Below, in pieces: positions 8,548-17,057 of a DNA stretch of 64,000 nt. Under the pieces are notes generated by a model, which was not told where the DNA came from, made no database searches, and saw only the letters and a list, made by a program, of their open reading frames with translations. Position 1 is the stretch's first letter. Every line of letters starts with the position of its first letter. Origin of the DNA: CAADGV01 sp040290295 (GTDB taxonomy: Bacteria > Bacteroidota > Ignavibacteria > UBA10030 > UBA6906); contig PSMW01000002.1 of assembly GCA_040290295.1 (NCBI GenBank), positions 1-64,000 of the forward strand, written 5' to 3'. A program made the translations under genes and the position numbers.

Positions 8548-9846
8548 TCAATAAGAACCCGGCTGCGGCGCAGAGCTTGTTCCCTTGCCGAAACCGACAA
8601 GGCGATCGAACCCCCCGAAACGCGGGTCGTTGAAGTACACGAGAGCCCTATACGTGTTCGTCGTCCTCCAATCATTTCCTTCGACCGCCGTCCAATCATG
8701 ATCGAGCACCGTGTTGGTGGCAGCATCCCACCGTCCCGTTACGTATTGGTAATCGTAGATGCCGCGACGCAATAGCTTGCGTACGACGTACGAGCGTTCC
8801 GCTTCGTCCCATGCCAAACGATCTTCTTTGGAAGGATTCCAGAAGTTGAATTCTCCCGCGAGAAAGATGTCCCTTCCGCCTGCCGTCAAGCCTCGATAAT
8901 CGCGCTCCAACATGTCGAGACGAAACAGCACCTCGAGATAGTCCGAAGACAACCCTGTGAACCTGTTGAGCTGCGACTCGCCATCGTGATCGGCACCCGT
9001 ACGCCAAAACAGGCGGAGATGGTCTGCACCTTCGACCAAGCGGACAAGCGTATAGTTGGGATAGCGCGTCACATTGCTCAGATCGAGCACGCGATATTCG
9101 TTGCCCGGTAAAATGTTACTGATCGTGAAGATACGCTCGCCGGTGTTGAAGCCTTCGACGTGTGTGTAGGGATCGCGATCCCACGCATCGCAACGATACG
9201 GATGAGACAAGCGACGGTTTTGGTACACATCGATCGTCGTCATGTACAAGCCGTCCGCTTCTTGTGGTAAACGCACGCGCACAGCCACCTTGTGAATTTG
9301 GTTGAGCGGTGAAGCGTTCGCGGTCAAATAATCGTTTGTCACCGAGACGGTCGTCGGAGCGATCCGATCGACAACAAAGAAGCGACCTTCAGCGACAACC
9401 GTGGTACGTTCCGGATCCAGAATACGAAACATCCAGTTACCCGAATAATCGAACCGCACCACATCGTCGGCATCGGGAAAGCTGTTGATGTAGCGGTAGT
9501 CGTATCCCTCGACGCCTCCGGGCGATGCTCGATATTGCAGAACGAACGATGTGGTATGGTTCGGATCGTTGATGAACGCGTTGTTGTCGACTTCCCAATT
9601 GCGGTTGCAGTGTTGAAATTGGATTCTCAGTTGCGGCGGCTCGCTCGCCACCACGTCGAATTGAATGGTGAGTCGAGGATAGGGACGCACCGGCTTGCCG
9701 TCTTGATCGACGGTATCCCGCACAAGTATGGGGAACGTCGACTCGTCATCCTCGACATACACCGAAAGACCTCGAACAATGAAGTGCTGCGCGCTGGTGG
9801 GAGCGAACATGAGGAGGTAAAAACACAACAACACCAAGCGCATCAT
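8548..9846 (-). CDS. Type IX secretion system plug protein (DUF5103 family)
   Basis: 432-residue secreted protein with a short signal peptide (cleavage near PTSAQ). The body is all-beta: an opening YVEDDESTFPI segment, then FQHCNRNW, YRYINSFP, FNTGERIFTI and a carbohydrate-module-like GEFNFW...YDYQYV end. This matches the DUF5103 / T9SS plug family, described as gating the SprA translocon in Flavobacterium. The protein fits the T9SS cargo at 40405. ATG at 9846 overlaps the upstream stop (ATGA) with GGAGG five bases before; ATG at 9843 is equally possible. The family call is from memory of motifs. Confidence 0.8.
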   Translation of the reverse strand: MMRLVLLCFYLLMFAPTSAQHFIVRGLSVYVEDDESTFPILVRDTVDQDGKPVRPYPRLTIQFDVVASEPPQLRIQFQHCNRNWEVDNNAFINDPNHTTSFVLQYRASPGGVEGYDYRYINSFPDADDVVRFDYSGNWMFRILDPERTTVVAEGRFFVVDRIAPTTVSVTNDYLTANASPLNQIHKVAVRVRLPQEADGLYMTTIDVYQNRRLSHPYRCDAWDRDPYTHVEGFNTGERIFTISNILPGNEYRVLDLSNVTRYPNYTLVRLVEGADHLRLFWRTGADHDGESQLNRFTGLSSDYLEVLFRLDMLERDYRGLTAGGRDIFLAGEFNFWNPSKEDRLAWDEAERSYVVRKLLRRGIYDYQYVTGRWDAATNTVLDHDWTAVEGNDWRTTNTYRALVYFNDPRFGGFDRLVGFGKGTSSAPQPGSY

Positions 9847-11120
9847 TTGCGCCTCCACACTTTGTAGCGAACGGCATCCAACAAGAATTCGGGTTGTTCC
9901 TGCACAGGATCGAACACCATCTCGAAGCCAGCAACATCGGCTTGGTCGGAGATAAGAAAATGAGCATTGGGCACGCCGACCCGTCGTGCAGCGTAGAAGG
10001 TAACGAGACTCATAAAGCCTTCCGGAGCGTTGACCGTTTCTTCTGCGCGCGCATTTGCCTTGACCCAGAGCGCGGCTGTCTTCAGTTCGGCGGCCACTGC
10101 ACGCGATTCTTCCAAGGTGCGCGTGGTTACTGGTAACAGCACGAACTGATTGTACGCCAGCACCAACGCCGTGAACACCACGCCCGCGATGTGCGCAGGA
10201 AGCACGGCTCGGGCGAAACTCCGCATGATGTGCTGCACTGAAAAAAAGGCATACACGATGATGAGCGGCAGCGTTAAGGCAAACAGCCGATGATGCGTGA
10301 AAGATGCCGCTGCAATCCACAGAAGCGGCGCGGTGTGCGTGCGGAGGAGTTCTCGCTCGCGCATCGCCAAGAGTGCCACCCCTACGAACATCACCCCGAC
10401 CAACAGGACCATCTCAAAGGAGAGATGAGGAAACAAGGTTGGGACGTCAGCGCTTCCCATCTCGTTGGGCAGAAAGGGACGGCGCGCATAGATCGCATAC
10501 AACACCCACGGCTGAAGAACGGCAACGAACACAAGAAGGATGCTTGGGATGAGTTTCATCGAGCGAGCTTTGTCCACCGAATTGATGTACGCGTCCAACA
10601 CCATGACAGGCAACAGGAAGATGCTTTGCCAAGACACCAGGGTTGCAACGCCGGCAACGATGGTTGCCAGCAGATAGTCGTTGCGCAGCAAGAAGAATAT
10701 CGCCGCGAGAATCAACACGAGGAAGAAGCCGACACCGCTGCCGGATGGCGCCACTTGCACCAGCCACGCTTGCGTGGACAACGCCAACAGTGCACTCAAC
10801 GCCAACAATCGATCGCCCAACACTTCGTACGCGATGAGATACGAGAACAGCAGGGCAATGCAGCAGAAGAGCATACTGAACACCTTTGCCGCAAGCAACA
10901 CATCGAGATGCACGAACGAGGCGAGTGTTATCAATGTCCCCCCAAGCGACGAGAGATCATCGAGCGCAACCAGCGAGGCATACGTGCCCTCCGGCGTGTA
11001 CTCGAAATGCAGTGCAGCGGTCACATAGAAAACCAGAATCAGCGCCGGGGCCGCAAAGCGCGTGAGCAGAACAACAAACGGATGTTCACGTTCGTCACGA
11101 AGCGACACTGGGATACCCAT
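9843..11120 (-). CDS. Polytopic membrane protein, glycosyltransferase-39/83-like architecture
   Basis: 425 residues with about nine to ten hydrophobic segments and a short soluble C-terminal region (LKTAALWVKANARAEETVNAP onward). This architecture recalls GT-C membrane glycosyltransferases and related unknown proteins whose C-terminal soluble part begins with AxWLKxNxxxxxxV. I do not see an unambiguous catalytic Asp/Glu loop, so no activity is assigned. It overlaps the HAD phosphatase gene upstream by 26 bp and the T9SS plug gene downstream by 4 bp, indicating one transcript. The neighbours suggest a role in envelope glycan building or a lipid-linked sugar step. Confidence 0.7.
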   Translation of the reverse strand: MGIPVSLRDEREHPFVVLLTRFAAPALILVFYVTAALHFEYTPEGTYASLVALDDLSSLGGTLITLASFVHLDVLLAAKVFSMLFCCIALLFSYLIAYEVLGDRLLALSALLALSTQAWLVQVAPSGSGVGFFLVLILAAIFFLLRNDYLLATIVAGVATLVSWQSIFLLPVMVLDAYINSVDKARSMKLIPSILLVFVAVLQPWVLYAIYARRPFLPNEMGSADVPTLFPHLSFEMVLLVGVMFVGVALLAMRERELLRTHTAPLLWIAAASFTHHRLFALTLPLIIVYAFFSVQHIMRSFARAVLPAHIAGVVFTALVLAYNQFVLLPVTTRTLEESRAVAAELKTAALWVKANARAEETVNAPEGFMSLVTFYAARRVGVPNAHFLISDQADVAGFEMVFDPVQEQPEFLLDAVRYKVWRRK

Positions 11121-11739
11121 TGACGTGAAGGCGAAACCAACGATGCATATCGGCCACAGAGAGAAATGTCACATCGGGATGCGAAGCAAGGACCTGCTCT
11201 CCGGCATAGGAATCCCACAGTGCGGCAGCAAAGAGGACACCCACCGCCCGCGCAGCCTGCACATCGGCAGGCGAATCGCCGACCATGACCGTCTCTTGTG
11301 GATTGGCATTCCACTGTTGGAGTATTTTCTCAATGCCTTCCGCACCCGGCTTATGGCACACGACGTCGTTGCCCGTCACCACCGCATCGAAGAACGGCGT
11401 AAGACCGAACGCTTCCAGCGTAATGTGAGTCGTGCGCCTGCCCTTGCCCGTAAAGAGCGCGAGCGAAAGACGATGCTGAGGCAAGAAGGGAAGGACTTCT
11501 TTCACCCCCTCGTGTAGACGCGCGAGCGCATGATGGTGCTTGGCGTAGTAGGCACAGAACTCGTTCATCGCCTCTTCGGCAGTATCGGGACCGAAGAGGC
11601 TCGCCATGGCACCCTCTTCAGGTGAGAACGTCTTGCCGAGATAGCGTCGAGTAACATGATTGAAGCTGGCGAAAATCAACGGGTTGGTGTGGGTGAGGGT
11701 CCCATCCAAGTCGAAGATCACGCAGGAGATGCGAACCAC
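11095..11739 (-). CDS. HAD superfamily hydrolase (phosphoglycolate phosphatase-like)
   Basis: 214-residue haloacid dehalogenase-type phosphatase: motif I DLDGTLT near the N-terminus with nucleophile Asp and acid/base Asp, motif II FTGKG, motif III Lys in CHKPGAEG, motif IV GDSPADVQAA. A helical cap follows motif I, as in Gph/PpaX enzymes that hydrolyse small phosphate esters or pyrophosphate. The likely start is GTG at 11739, nine bases after AAAGGA; no in-frame ATG lies close to motif I. It leads the five-gene minus-strand operon and is divergent from rlmI. The substrate is not predictable from sequence. Confidence 0.82.
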   Translation of the reverse strand: MVRISCVIFDLDGTLTHTNPLIFASFNHVTRRYLGKTFSPEEGAMASLFGPDTAEEAMNEFCAYYAKHHHALARLHEGVKEVLPFLPQHRLSLALFTGKGRRTTHITLEAFGLTPFFDAVVTGNDVVCHKPGAEGIEKILQQWNANPQETVMVGDSPADVQAARAVGVLFAAALWDSYAGEQVLASHPDVTFLSVADMHRWFRLHVNGYPSVAS

Positions 11740-11850
11740 TTCAAAATCCTTTTCACAAGATTGCGACCGAAAAAAGATAACCAGAAACGCCGCGAATATC
11801 AACGAACCTTTCTTGCTATTCGCCGAAGGTCTTGATACCTTGAACACGCT

Positions 11851-13020
11851 ATGACAAAACAACTCATTCTCAAAAGCAAAGAAGATCGACGCATCATCGC
11901 CGGGCATCCCTGGGCGTTCAGCAACGAAGTGCGAGAGCTGCGCGGTGACCCGCAAGCTGGCGACGTCGTCGAACTGCGCTCGGCGGGCGGAAAGTTTCTT
12001 GGGGTTGGCTTCTATAATCCTCATTCGTTGATTGCCTTTCGGATGCTCTCTCGCGAAGCGATCGAATGTTCGGCCGAGTTTTTCACAACAAGAATCGAAC
12101 AAGCCCTTGACCTTCGACGCAGATTGTATCCGGAGAGCGCGACATTTCGACTGGTACACGGCGAGAGCGATTTCCTGCCCGGAATGGTTGTCGATAAGTT
12201 CAACAACTTCATCTCCCTGCAAACCTACTCATACGGTATGGACATCCGGCTGCCGATGATTTGCGACGTGTTGGAGTCGCTCCTTCATCCCCAAGGCATC
12301 GTCGAGCGGAACGAATCGCCGCTGAGGTCGCTCGAAGGCTTGCCAATAAAGAAAGCTGTGTTGCGTGGGTCAGTGGAGCCGACGATCATCGACGATTGCG
12401 GTGTGCGTTATCGCGTGAATGTGGTTGAAGGGCAGAAGACGGGTTTCTTCCTGGATCAACGGGAGAATCGAGTTGCGGTTCGTCGCTACTGCAAGGACGC
12501 AGACGTGTTGGACTGTTTCTGCAACGAAGGGGGATTTGCCCTCCACGCTTTGCGCGGCGGTGCGCGTTCGGTATTCGCCATCGATGCATCGGCAGATGCG
12601 ATCGCTCAAGCACGAGAGAATGCCGCGCTCAACGGCCTCCACAGGATCCAGTTCGAACACGAAGACGTGTTCGATGCACTGAAGCGTCTTGCAGCCGAGG
12701 AACGGAAGTTCGACGTCGTCATACTGGACCCTCCTTCCTTTACGAAGACCAAGAAGCACGTCCAGCAGGCAAAGCAAGGATACAAAGAACTCCACAGTCT
12801 TGCCTTGCGCGTGCTGCATCGAGGAGGCATCTTGGCAACGGCATCGTGTTCGCATCATATTCTGCCGGAGGTGTTTCTGACCATTATCGACGGCACTGCA
12901 CGGAAGATGAATCGTACGCTACAACTGTTGGACTGGCGAAGCGCGGCACCAGACCACCCGATACTTCCCCAAGTACCCGAAACACGTTACTTGAAATTCG
13001 GCATCTTTCGCGCCCTCTAA
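11851..13020 (+). CDS. rlmI: 23S rRNA (cytosine-C5)-methyltransferase, RlmI type
   Basis: 389-residue SAM-dependent methyltransferase. An N-terminal PUA domain (HPWAFSNEV, GDVVELRS, GVGFYNPHS) is followed by an EEHEI-like region and a Rossmann methyltransferase core. The core shows motif I VLDCFCNEGGFALHA, motif IV LDPPSF and motif VI TASCSHH with the catalytic Cys. RlmI (YccW) methylates C1962 of 23S rRNA in E. coli, and length and motif order agree. It is transcribed away from the HAD operon across a 111-bp spacer. No strong ribosome binding site is visible. Exact target base in this organism is by analogy. Confidence 0.88.
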   Translation: MTKQLILKSKEDRRIIAGHPWAFSNEVRELRGDPQAGDVVELRSAGGKFLGVGFYNPHSLIAFRMLSREAIECSAEFFTTRIEQALDLRRRLYPESATFRLVHGESDFLPGMVVDKFNNFISLQTYSYGMDIRLPMICDVLESLLHPQGIVERNESPLRSLEGLPIKKAVLRGSVEPTIIDDCGVRYRVNVVEGQKTGFFLDQRENRVAVRRYCKDADVLDCFCNEGGFALHALRGGARSVFAIDASADAIAQARENAALNGLHRIQFEHEDVFDALKRLAAEERKFDVVILDPPSFTKTKKHVQQAKQGYKELHSLALRVLHRGGILATASCSHHILPEVFLTIIDGTARKMNRTLQLLDWRSAAPDHPILPQVPETRYLKFGIFRAL

Positions 13021-13049
13021 TTGACATTGAACGCGAAACAAACTATCTT
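13021..13049 (+). promoter_or_regulatory. Sigma70-type promoter
   Basis: TTGACA, a 17-bp spacer and TATCTT, starting directly after the rlmI stop codon. The predicted start site lies about 40 bases before the ATG at 13096, so the envelope protein gene probably has its own promoter. Confidence 0.65.
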
Positions 13050-13095
13050 GCTGTTGAGCAGGAGTGACGAAGGCGCAAACTATACGGAGGAACGT

Positions 13096-13869
13096 ATGAA
13101 ACGAAGAGTGAGCATTGTATGTCCTCTCGTCGCAATGTTGGTTGGTATTTCCGTCGAAGCGAGTGCGCAGCAGCATCAAGCCGGCTTCGCTACGCTGATG
13201 CCCACGCGTACTTCGCTTGATACGATTGCGACTGATACTTCGGGCGATCAACCAACGTATCGCAATGCGTGGGGCTTGGATATTCTCGTTTCGAACGACG
13301 GCTTCGGCTTGGGAACGTTTTATCGAAGAGAGTTCAGCGACGATCTCTTTGGCTTTGCGATGTTTTCCATCTCGGAAGCGAAAGACGAGCGAGAGTTCGA
13401 ACAGTTCGATCCGTTCCTCCCCGGCGTTTCGTACGTGCCGGGCAAGCTGATGCGCTTCCTCGTCATGCCGTTGACGATAGGAGTCCAGTACCGCGTCTTC
13501 AAAGATGCCATCGCCGACAACTTCCGTCCCTTCATCAACGCGGGAGTCGGACCAACGATGATCTTTGCAGCCCCCTTCGTGGAGATGGTCCGAACTGCTT
13601 CAGGCACTCCAGTGCCGAGTCAAGTCGAGTTCTTCAAGAGCCTCGGGAAAGGTCAACCACACTACACCGCGACGGCATTCATTGGTGTAGGTGCGAACTT
13701 CGGAACGGAGAAGGCGAACGTCCTCGGCGTCAATTTCCGATACTACTTCACGTATCTCTTTGGAAACGGACTTCCCTCGCTGTACAATCTGAATACCGGT
13801 GAAATTGCAGGAAGGAAGAAGGATTTCGGGGGGTTCTTCATCACGCTGAATGTGGGGACAGCCCACTAA
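13096..13869 (+). CDS. Hypothetical envelope protein, outer-membrane beta-barrel-like
   Basis: 257-residue protein with a clear signal peptide (MKRRVSIV, hydrophobic core, cleavage near EASAQQ). The mature part alternates short amphipathic strands and turns, with glycine and aromatic residues (LGTFYRREFSDDLFGF, VNFRYYFTYLFG), and ends in a beta-strand-like FFITLNVGTAH. This suggests a small outer-membrane barrel of the porin-family type, but I do not recognise a specific family. The ATG follows GGAGG by five bases. It lies between rlmI and the end of uvrA (convergent) and appears monocistronic. Confidence 0.75.
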   Translation: MKRRVSIVCPLVAMLVGISVEASAQQHQAGFATLMPTRTSLDTIATDTSGDQPTYRNAWGLDILVSNDGFGLGTFYRREFSDDLFGFAMFSISEAKDEREFEQFDPFLPGVSYVPGKLMRFLVMPLTIGVQYRVFKDAIADNFRPFINAGVGPTMIFAAPFVEMVRTASGTPVPSQVEFFKSLGKGQPHYTATAFIGVGANFGTEKANVLGVNFRYYFTYLFGNGLPSLYNLNTGEIAGRKKDFGGFFITLNVGTAH

Positions 13870-13875
13870 AAGGTG

Positions 13876-13931
13876 AAGGGCACCGGCTGTTCTAGGATCT
13901 CCCCTAAATCCGTCGAACCACCGATGCCCTT
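13876..13931. terminator. Weak hairpin between convergent genes
   Basis: AAGGGCACCGG pairs with CCGATGCCCTT (one mismatch) across a 34-base loop, with only a short T run after it. A second imperfect repeat (ATAGGTGACC / GGCCACCTAT) overlaps the uvrA stop on the other strand. Termination function is uncertain. Confidence 0.3.
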
Positions 13932-13988
13932 TTGCAACTACTGCGGTGGTAATCTACCATAGGTGGCCTGTCATTGTTGTGATTGCGG

Positions 13989-16853
13989 TCACCTATCTCC
14001 TTTCCCAGCGCAGAAATAGCGTTTCAGAAATTTCCCTGTGTATGATTCCGGGACTTCGCACACCTGCTCCGGGCTACCCATTGCAACCACCCAGCCCCCC
14101 TGGTCCCCTGCCTCAGGACCCAAATCGATGATATAATCGGCACATTTGATTACATCCAAATTGTGCTCGATGACGACGATCGAATGGCCAGCATCGATCA
14201 GCGCATTGAAACAGGTCAGGAGTTTGGAGATGTCGTCGAAATGTAAACCCGTTGTAGGCTCGTCGAAAATGAAGAGGGTATGCTCACCACGCCGGGGGGT
14301 ACTGAGATGAGCTGCCAGCTTCATGCGTTGCGCCTCACCCCCCGAAAGCGATGTCGCAGGTTGACCTAACCGAATGTATCCCAATCCGACATCATCGAGA
14401 ACCTTCAGCCGCTGAGCTACTTTTCTCCCATGCACGTCTGCACTGAAGAAGGCGATTGCCTCGGAAACCGTCATCCCGAGCACGTCGTTGATATTCTTGC
14501 CGCGGTATTCCACATCGAGGATCTCTTTCTTGTAGCGCGCACCTTTACAGACGTCGCACACTAAGTAGAGATCGGCGAGAAACTGCATTTCAACTTTGAC
14601 GACCCCATCTCCTTCACACGCCTCACAGCGTCCTCCGGGAACGTTGAAGGAGAAATGGCCCGGGGTGAAAGCATGAATCTTCGCAGCTTGCGTTCCAGCA
14701 AAAAGATTTCTGATCTGATCGAATACCTGAATGTACGTTACAGGATTGGAACGTGGTGTTCGTCCGATAGGTGCTTGGTCAACCAATTCGACGGTACTGA
14801 TGTGTTCGGCACCGCGAATCGCTGCACACAGCCCTACCCTCTCGACCGACTCACCCTTCATTCTCTTTAGACCGCCGTACAACACATCGTGAACGAGCGT
14901 GCTCTTCCCACTTCCACTGACCCCGGTTACGCAGACCAGCATGTGGAGCGGAATCTGGACATCGATATTCTTGAGATTATGTTCGCGTGCGCCAAGAATG
15001 GTAATGGCTGCACCGTTCGAGAAGCGTCGCACGCGCGGGACCGGGATCGCAAGCTTGCCGCTCAGATACTTCCCGGTCAACGACGATGATTCGGCAATGA
15101 TGTCATGGGCGGGACCGTTGTAGATCACTTCTCCCCCTTTTTCTCCGGCACGTGGGCCCAGATCCACGATGACATCTGCAGCGCGCATCATATCTGCATC
15201 ATGCTCAACGACGATGACGGTATTACCCACGTCGCGCAGTGCTTTGAGTATGGCGATCAACTTCTCATTGTCACGAGGGTGTAGTCCGACACTCGGCTCA
15301 TCCAGAACGTACAACGCGCCGACGAGCGACGACCCTAAAGCAGTCGCTAGGTTGATCCGTTGCGATTCACCGCCGGAGAGCGTGTTCGATAGCCTGTCCA
15401 ATGTCAAATAGCCGATACCGACGTCGTCGAGATACGTCAACCGGCGTTTTAACTCGTCCAATATGCGGCGCGCAATTTCCTGCTCGAACGGAGTCAGCAC
15501 GAGCTGTTCGAAAAATGTTCGCGCCTCTCGAATAGTCATGCGTACGACATCAGAGATACGCTTTTCCCCTACTTTCACGTTCAATGCCTCGTTGCGCAAG
15601 CGCGAGCCGTCGCAGGCCGGACATGTCGTGTAACCCCGATAGCGGCTCAATAACACGCGGTAGTAGATCTTGTACGATTTCTTCTTCAGCATCGAAAAAA
15701 AGCCGTTGATGCCGTCGAACTCACCGTACCCGTTCATCACCACATTACGCTCGTGCTCGGTGAGATCCTTGAACGGCACATCAACACGCAAGCCTGCCTG
15801 TCGTGCAACAGCGAGCATCGACCGATAGTTCGCTCGAAACTTCGGCGTGGACCACGGTTGGATTGCATCCTCACGCAACGTCCGCTCTTTGTCCGGCACG
15901 ACCAAATCCATATCGATCCCTATCGCTCTTCCGAAGCCTTGGCATGCAGGGCATGCACCGACGGGATTGTTGAAGGAAAACATGCGCGGGTCAGGTTCCT
16001 CGTACTTGATCCGACACTGCGCACACTCGAAGTTCTGGTTGAACTTCAGTGACTTCCCGCTTTCGGTCAAGAATATTTCCGCCTCGCCACCACCTGAAGC
16101 AAATGCCGTCTCGATCGAATCGGCGAGGCGGGGATTTTCTTCACCAGGCCGATACACGAGACGATCGACCAAAACGCGTATATCCGAAGGTTTTGTGCGC
16201 AGCGGAGGCTCTTGTTCGTTCAGGTCGTATATCACCCTCTCCACCACGATGCGGAAGAATCCTTCTTTCTTGAGATTGGAAAGTGCTTCGGCAAGCGTTT
16301 CTCCTTCGTGCAGCGGAAGCGGAAACAGAACATAGAGCTTGATACCTGCCCCCGCGTCCAACGCTGTTGCTTCCTGATGCAGCGCGTTCACAACCGTCCG
16401 TACGGAATCGCGAGTCACCACCCGCCCGCAGGAGGAGCAATACGTTCTTCCCACTCGAGCGAACAAGACACGCAGATAGTCATAGATCTCTGTCGTCGTC
16501 CCGACGGTGGAACGCGGATTCCGTGTGCTGGTCTTCTGCTCGATAGCCATCGCAGGGCTAATGCCCTGAATGAAATCCACATCGGGCTTATCCATGCGTT
16601 CGAGAAACTGCCGCGCATAGGAGGAGAGACTCTCTACATACCGGCGCTGTCCTTCGGCATAGATCGTATCGAACGCGAGGCTCGACTTTCCCGATCCGCT
16701 CACGCCCGTGAAGACGATGAGCTTTCGACGCGGAAGTTCGAGACTGATATTCTTGAGATTGTGCACCCGTGCGCCGCGGATAACGATCCGATCGTTCCGT
16801 GGTGTGCTGTGTACGGCCGGCGTTGCAGCCGCTGGTGCCCTCTTCTTTGCCAT
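13989..16853 (-). CDS. uvrA: Excinuclease ABC subunit A
   Basis: 954-residue UvrA, the DNA-damage recognition ATPase of nucleotide excision repair, which loads UvrB. Two ABC modules are visible: Walker A GVSGSGKSS (50-58) with LSGGESQRI, and GVSGSGKST with LSGGEAQRM plus FDEPTTGLH. Zinc-binding pairs occur as CAQC / CPAC in the first half and CEAC / CDVC in the second, and the signal-domain YIQVFDQIRN is intact. Length is normal. The ATG giving MAKKRAP was chosen, although no good ribosome binding site precedes it; an upstream TTG extension seems unlikely. It is convergent with the gene at 13096 and follows the T4P cluster terminator. Confidence 0.97.
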   Translation of the reverse strand: MAKKRAPAAATPAVHSTPRNDRIVIRGARVHNLKNISLELPRRKLIVFTGVSGSGKSSLAFDTIYAEGQRRYVESLSSYARQFLERMDKPDVDFIQGISPAMAIEQKTSTRNPRSTVGTTTEIYDYLRVLFARVGRTYCSSCGRVVTRDSVRTVVNALHQEATALDAGAGIKLYVLFPLPLHEGETLAEALSNLKKEGFFRIVVERVIYDLNEQEPPLRTKPSDIRVLVDRLVYRPGEENPRLADSIETAFASGGGEAEIFLTESGKSLKFNQNFECAQCRIKYEEPDPRMFSFNNPVGACPACQGFGRAIGIDMDLVVPDKERTLREDAIQPWSTPKFRANYRSMLAVARQAGLRVDVPFKDLTEHERNVVMNGYGEFDGINGFFSMLKKKSYKIYYRVLLSRYRGYTTCPACDGSRLRNEALNVKVGEKRISDVVRMTIREARTFFEQLVLTPFEQEIARRILDELKRRLTYLDDVGIGYLTLDRLSNTLSGGESQRINLATALGSSLVGALYVLDEPSVGLHPRDNEKLIAILKALRDVGNTVIVVEHDADMMRAADVIVDLGPRAGEKGGEVIYNGPAHDIIAESSSLTGKYLSGKLAIPVPRVRRFSNGAAITILGAREHNLKNIDVQIPLHMLVCVTGVSGSGKSTLVHDVLYGGLKRMKGESVERVGLCAAIRGAEHISTVELVDQAPIGRTPRSNPVTYIQVFDQIRNLFAGTQAAKIHAFTPGHFSFNVPGGRCEACEGDGVVKVEMQFLADLYLVCDVCKGARYKKEILDVEYRGKNINDVLGMTVSEAIAFFSADVHGRKVAQRLKVLDDVGLGYIRLGQPATSLSGGEAQRMKLAAHLSTPRRGEHTLFIFDEPTTGLHFDDISKLLTCFNALIDAGHSIVVIEHNLDVIKCADYIIDLGPEAGDQGGWVVAMGSPEQVCEVPESYTGKFLKRYFCAGKGDR

Positions 16854-16988
16854 GAACTGTATGGTGATGTCGTTACTCTCGAAAGCGAGGAGGATGCCGG
16901 ACGGAGATGGTTTCGACCTCCCTGCGACCAATTCACTTTTCGTCGTTCATAAAGCTAAAGCAATCGGTCGGGAAAATCAATTCGGATG

Positions 16989-17024
16989 GAAAAAGAAAAA
17001 GCCCCCTCCGTTGCCGGAAGAGGC
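16989..17024 (-). terminator. Rho-independent terminator of the T4P cluster
   Basis: Read on the minus strand, a stem of about 10 bp (GCCTCTTCCG with CGGAGGGGGC) encloses a GCAA tetraloop and is followed by CTTTTTCTTTTT. It lies 34 bp after the lipoprotein stop and ends the long minus-strand pilus transcript before uvrA. Confidence 0.88.
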
Positions 17025-17057
17025 TCTCCTCGATGCGATGCACGATGCGGCGAGGAT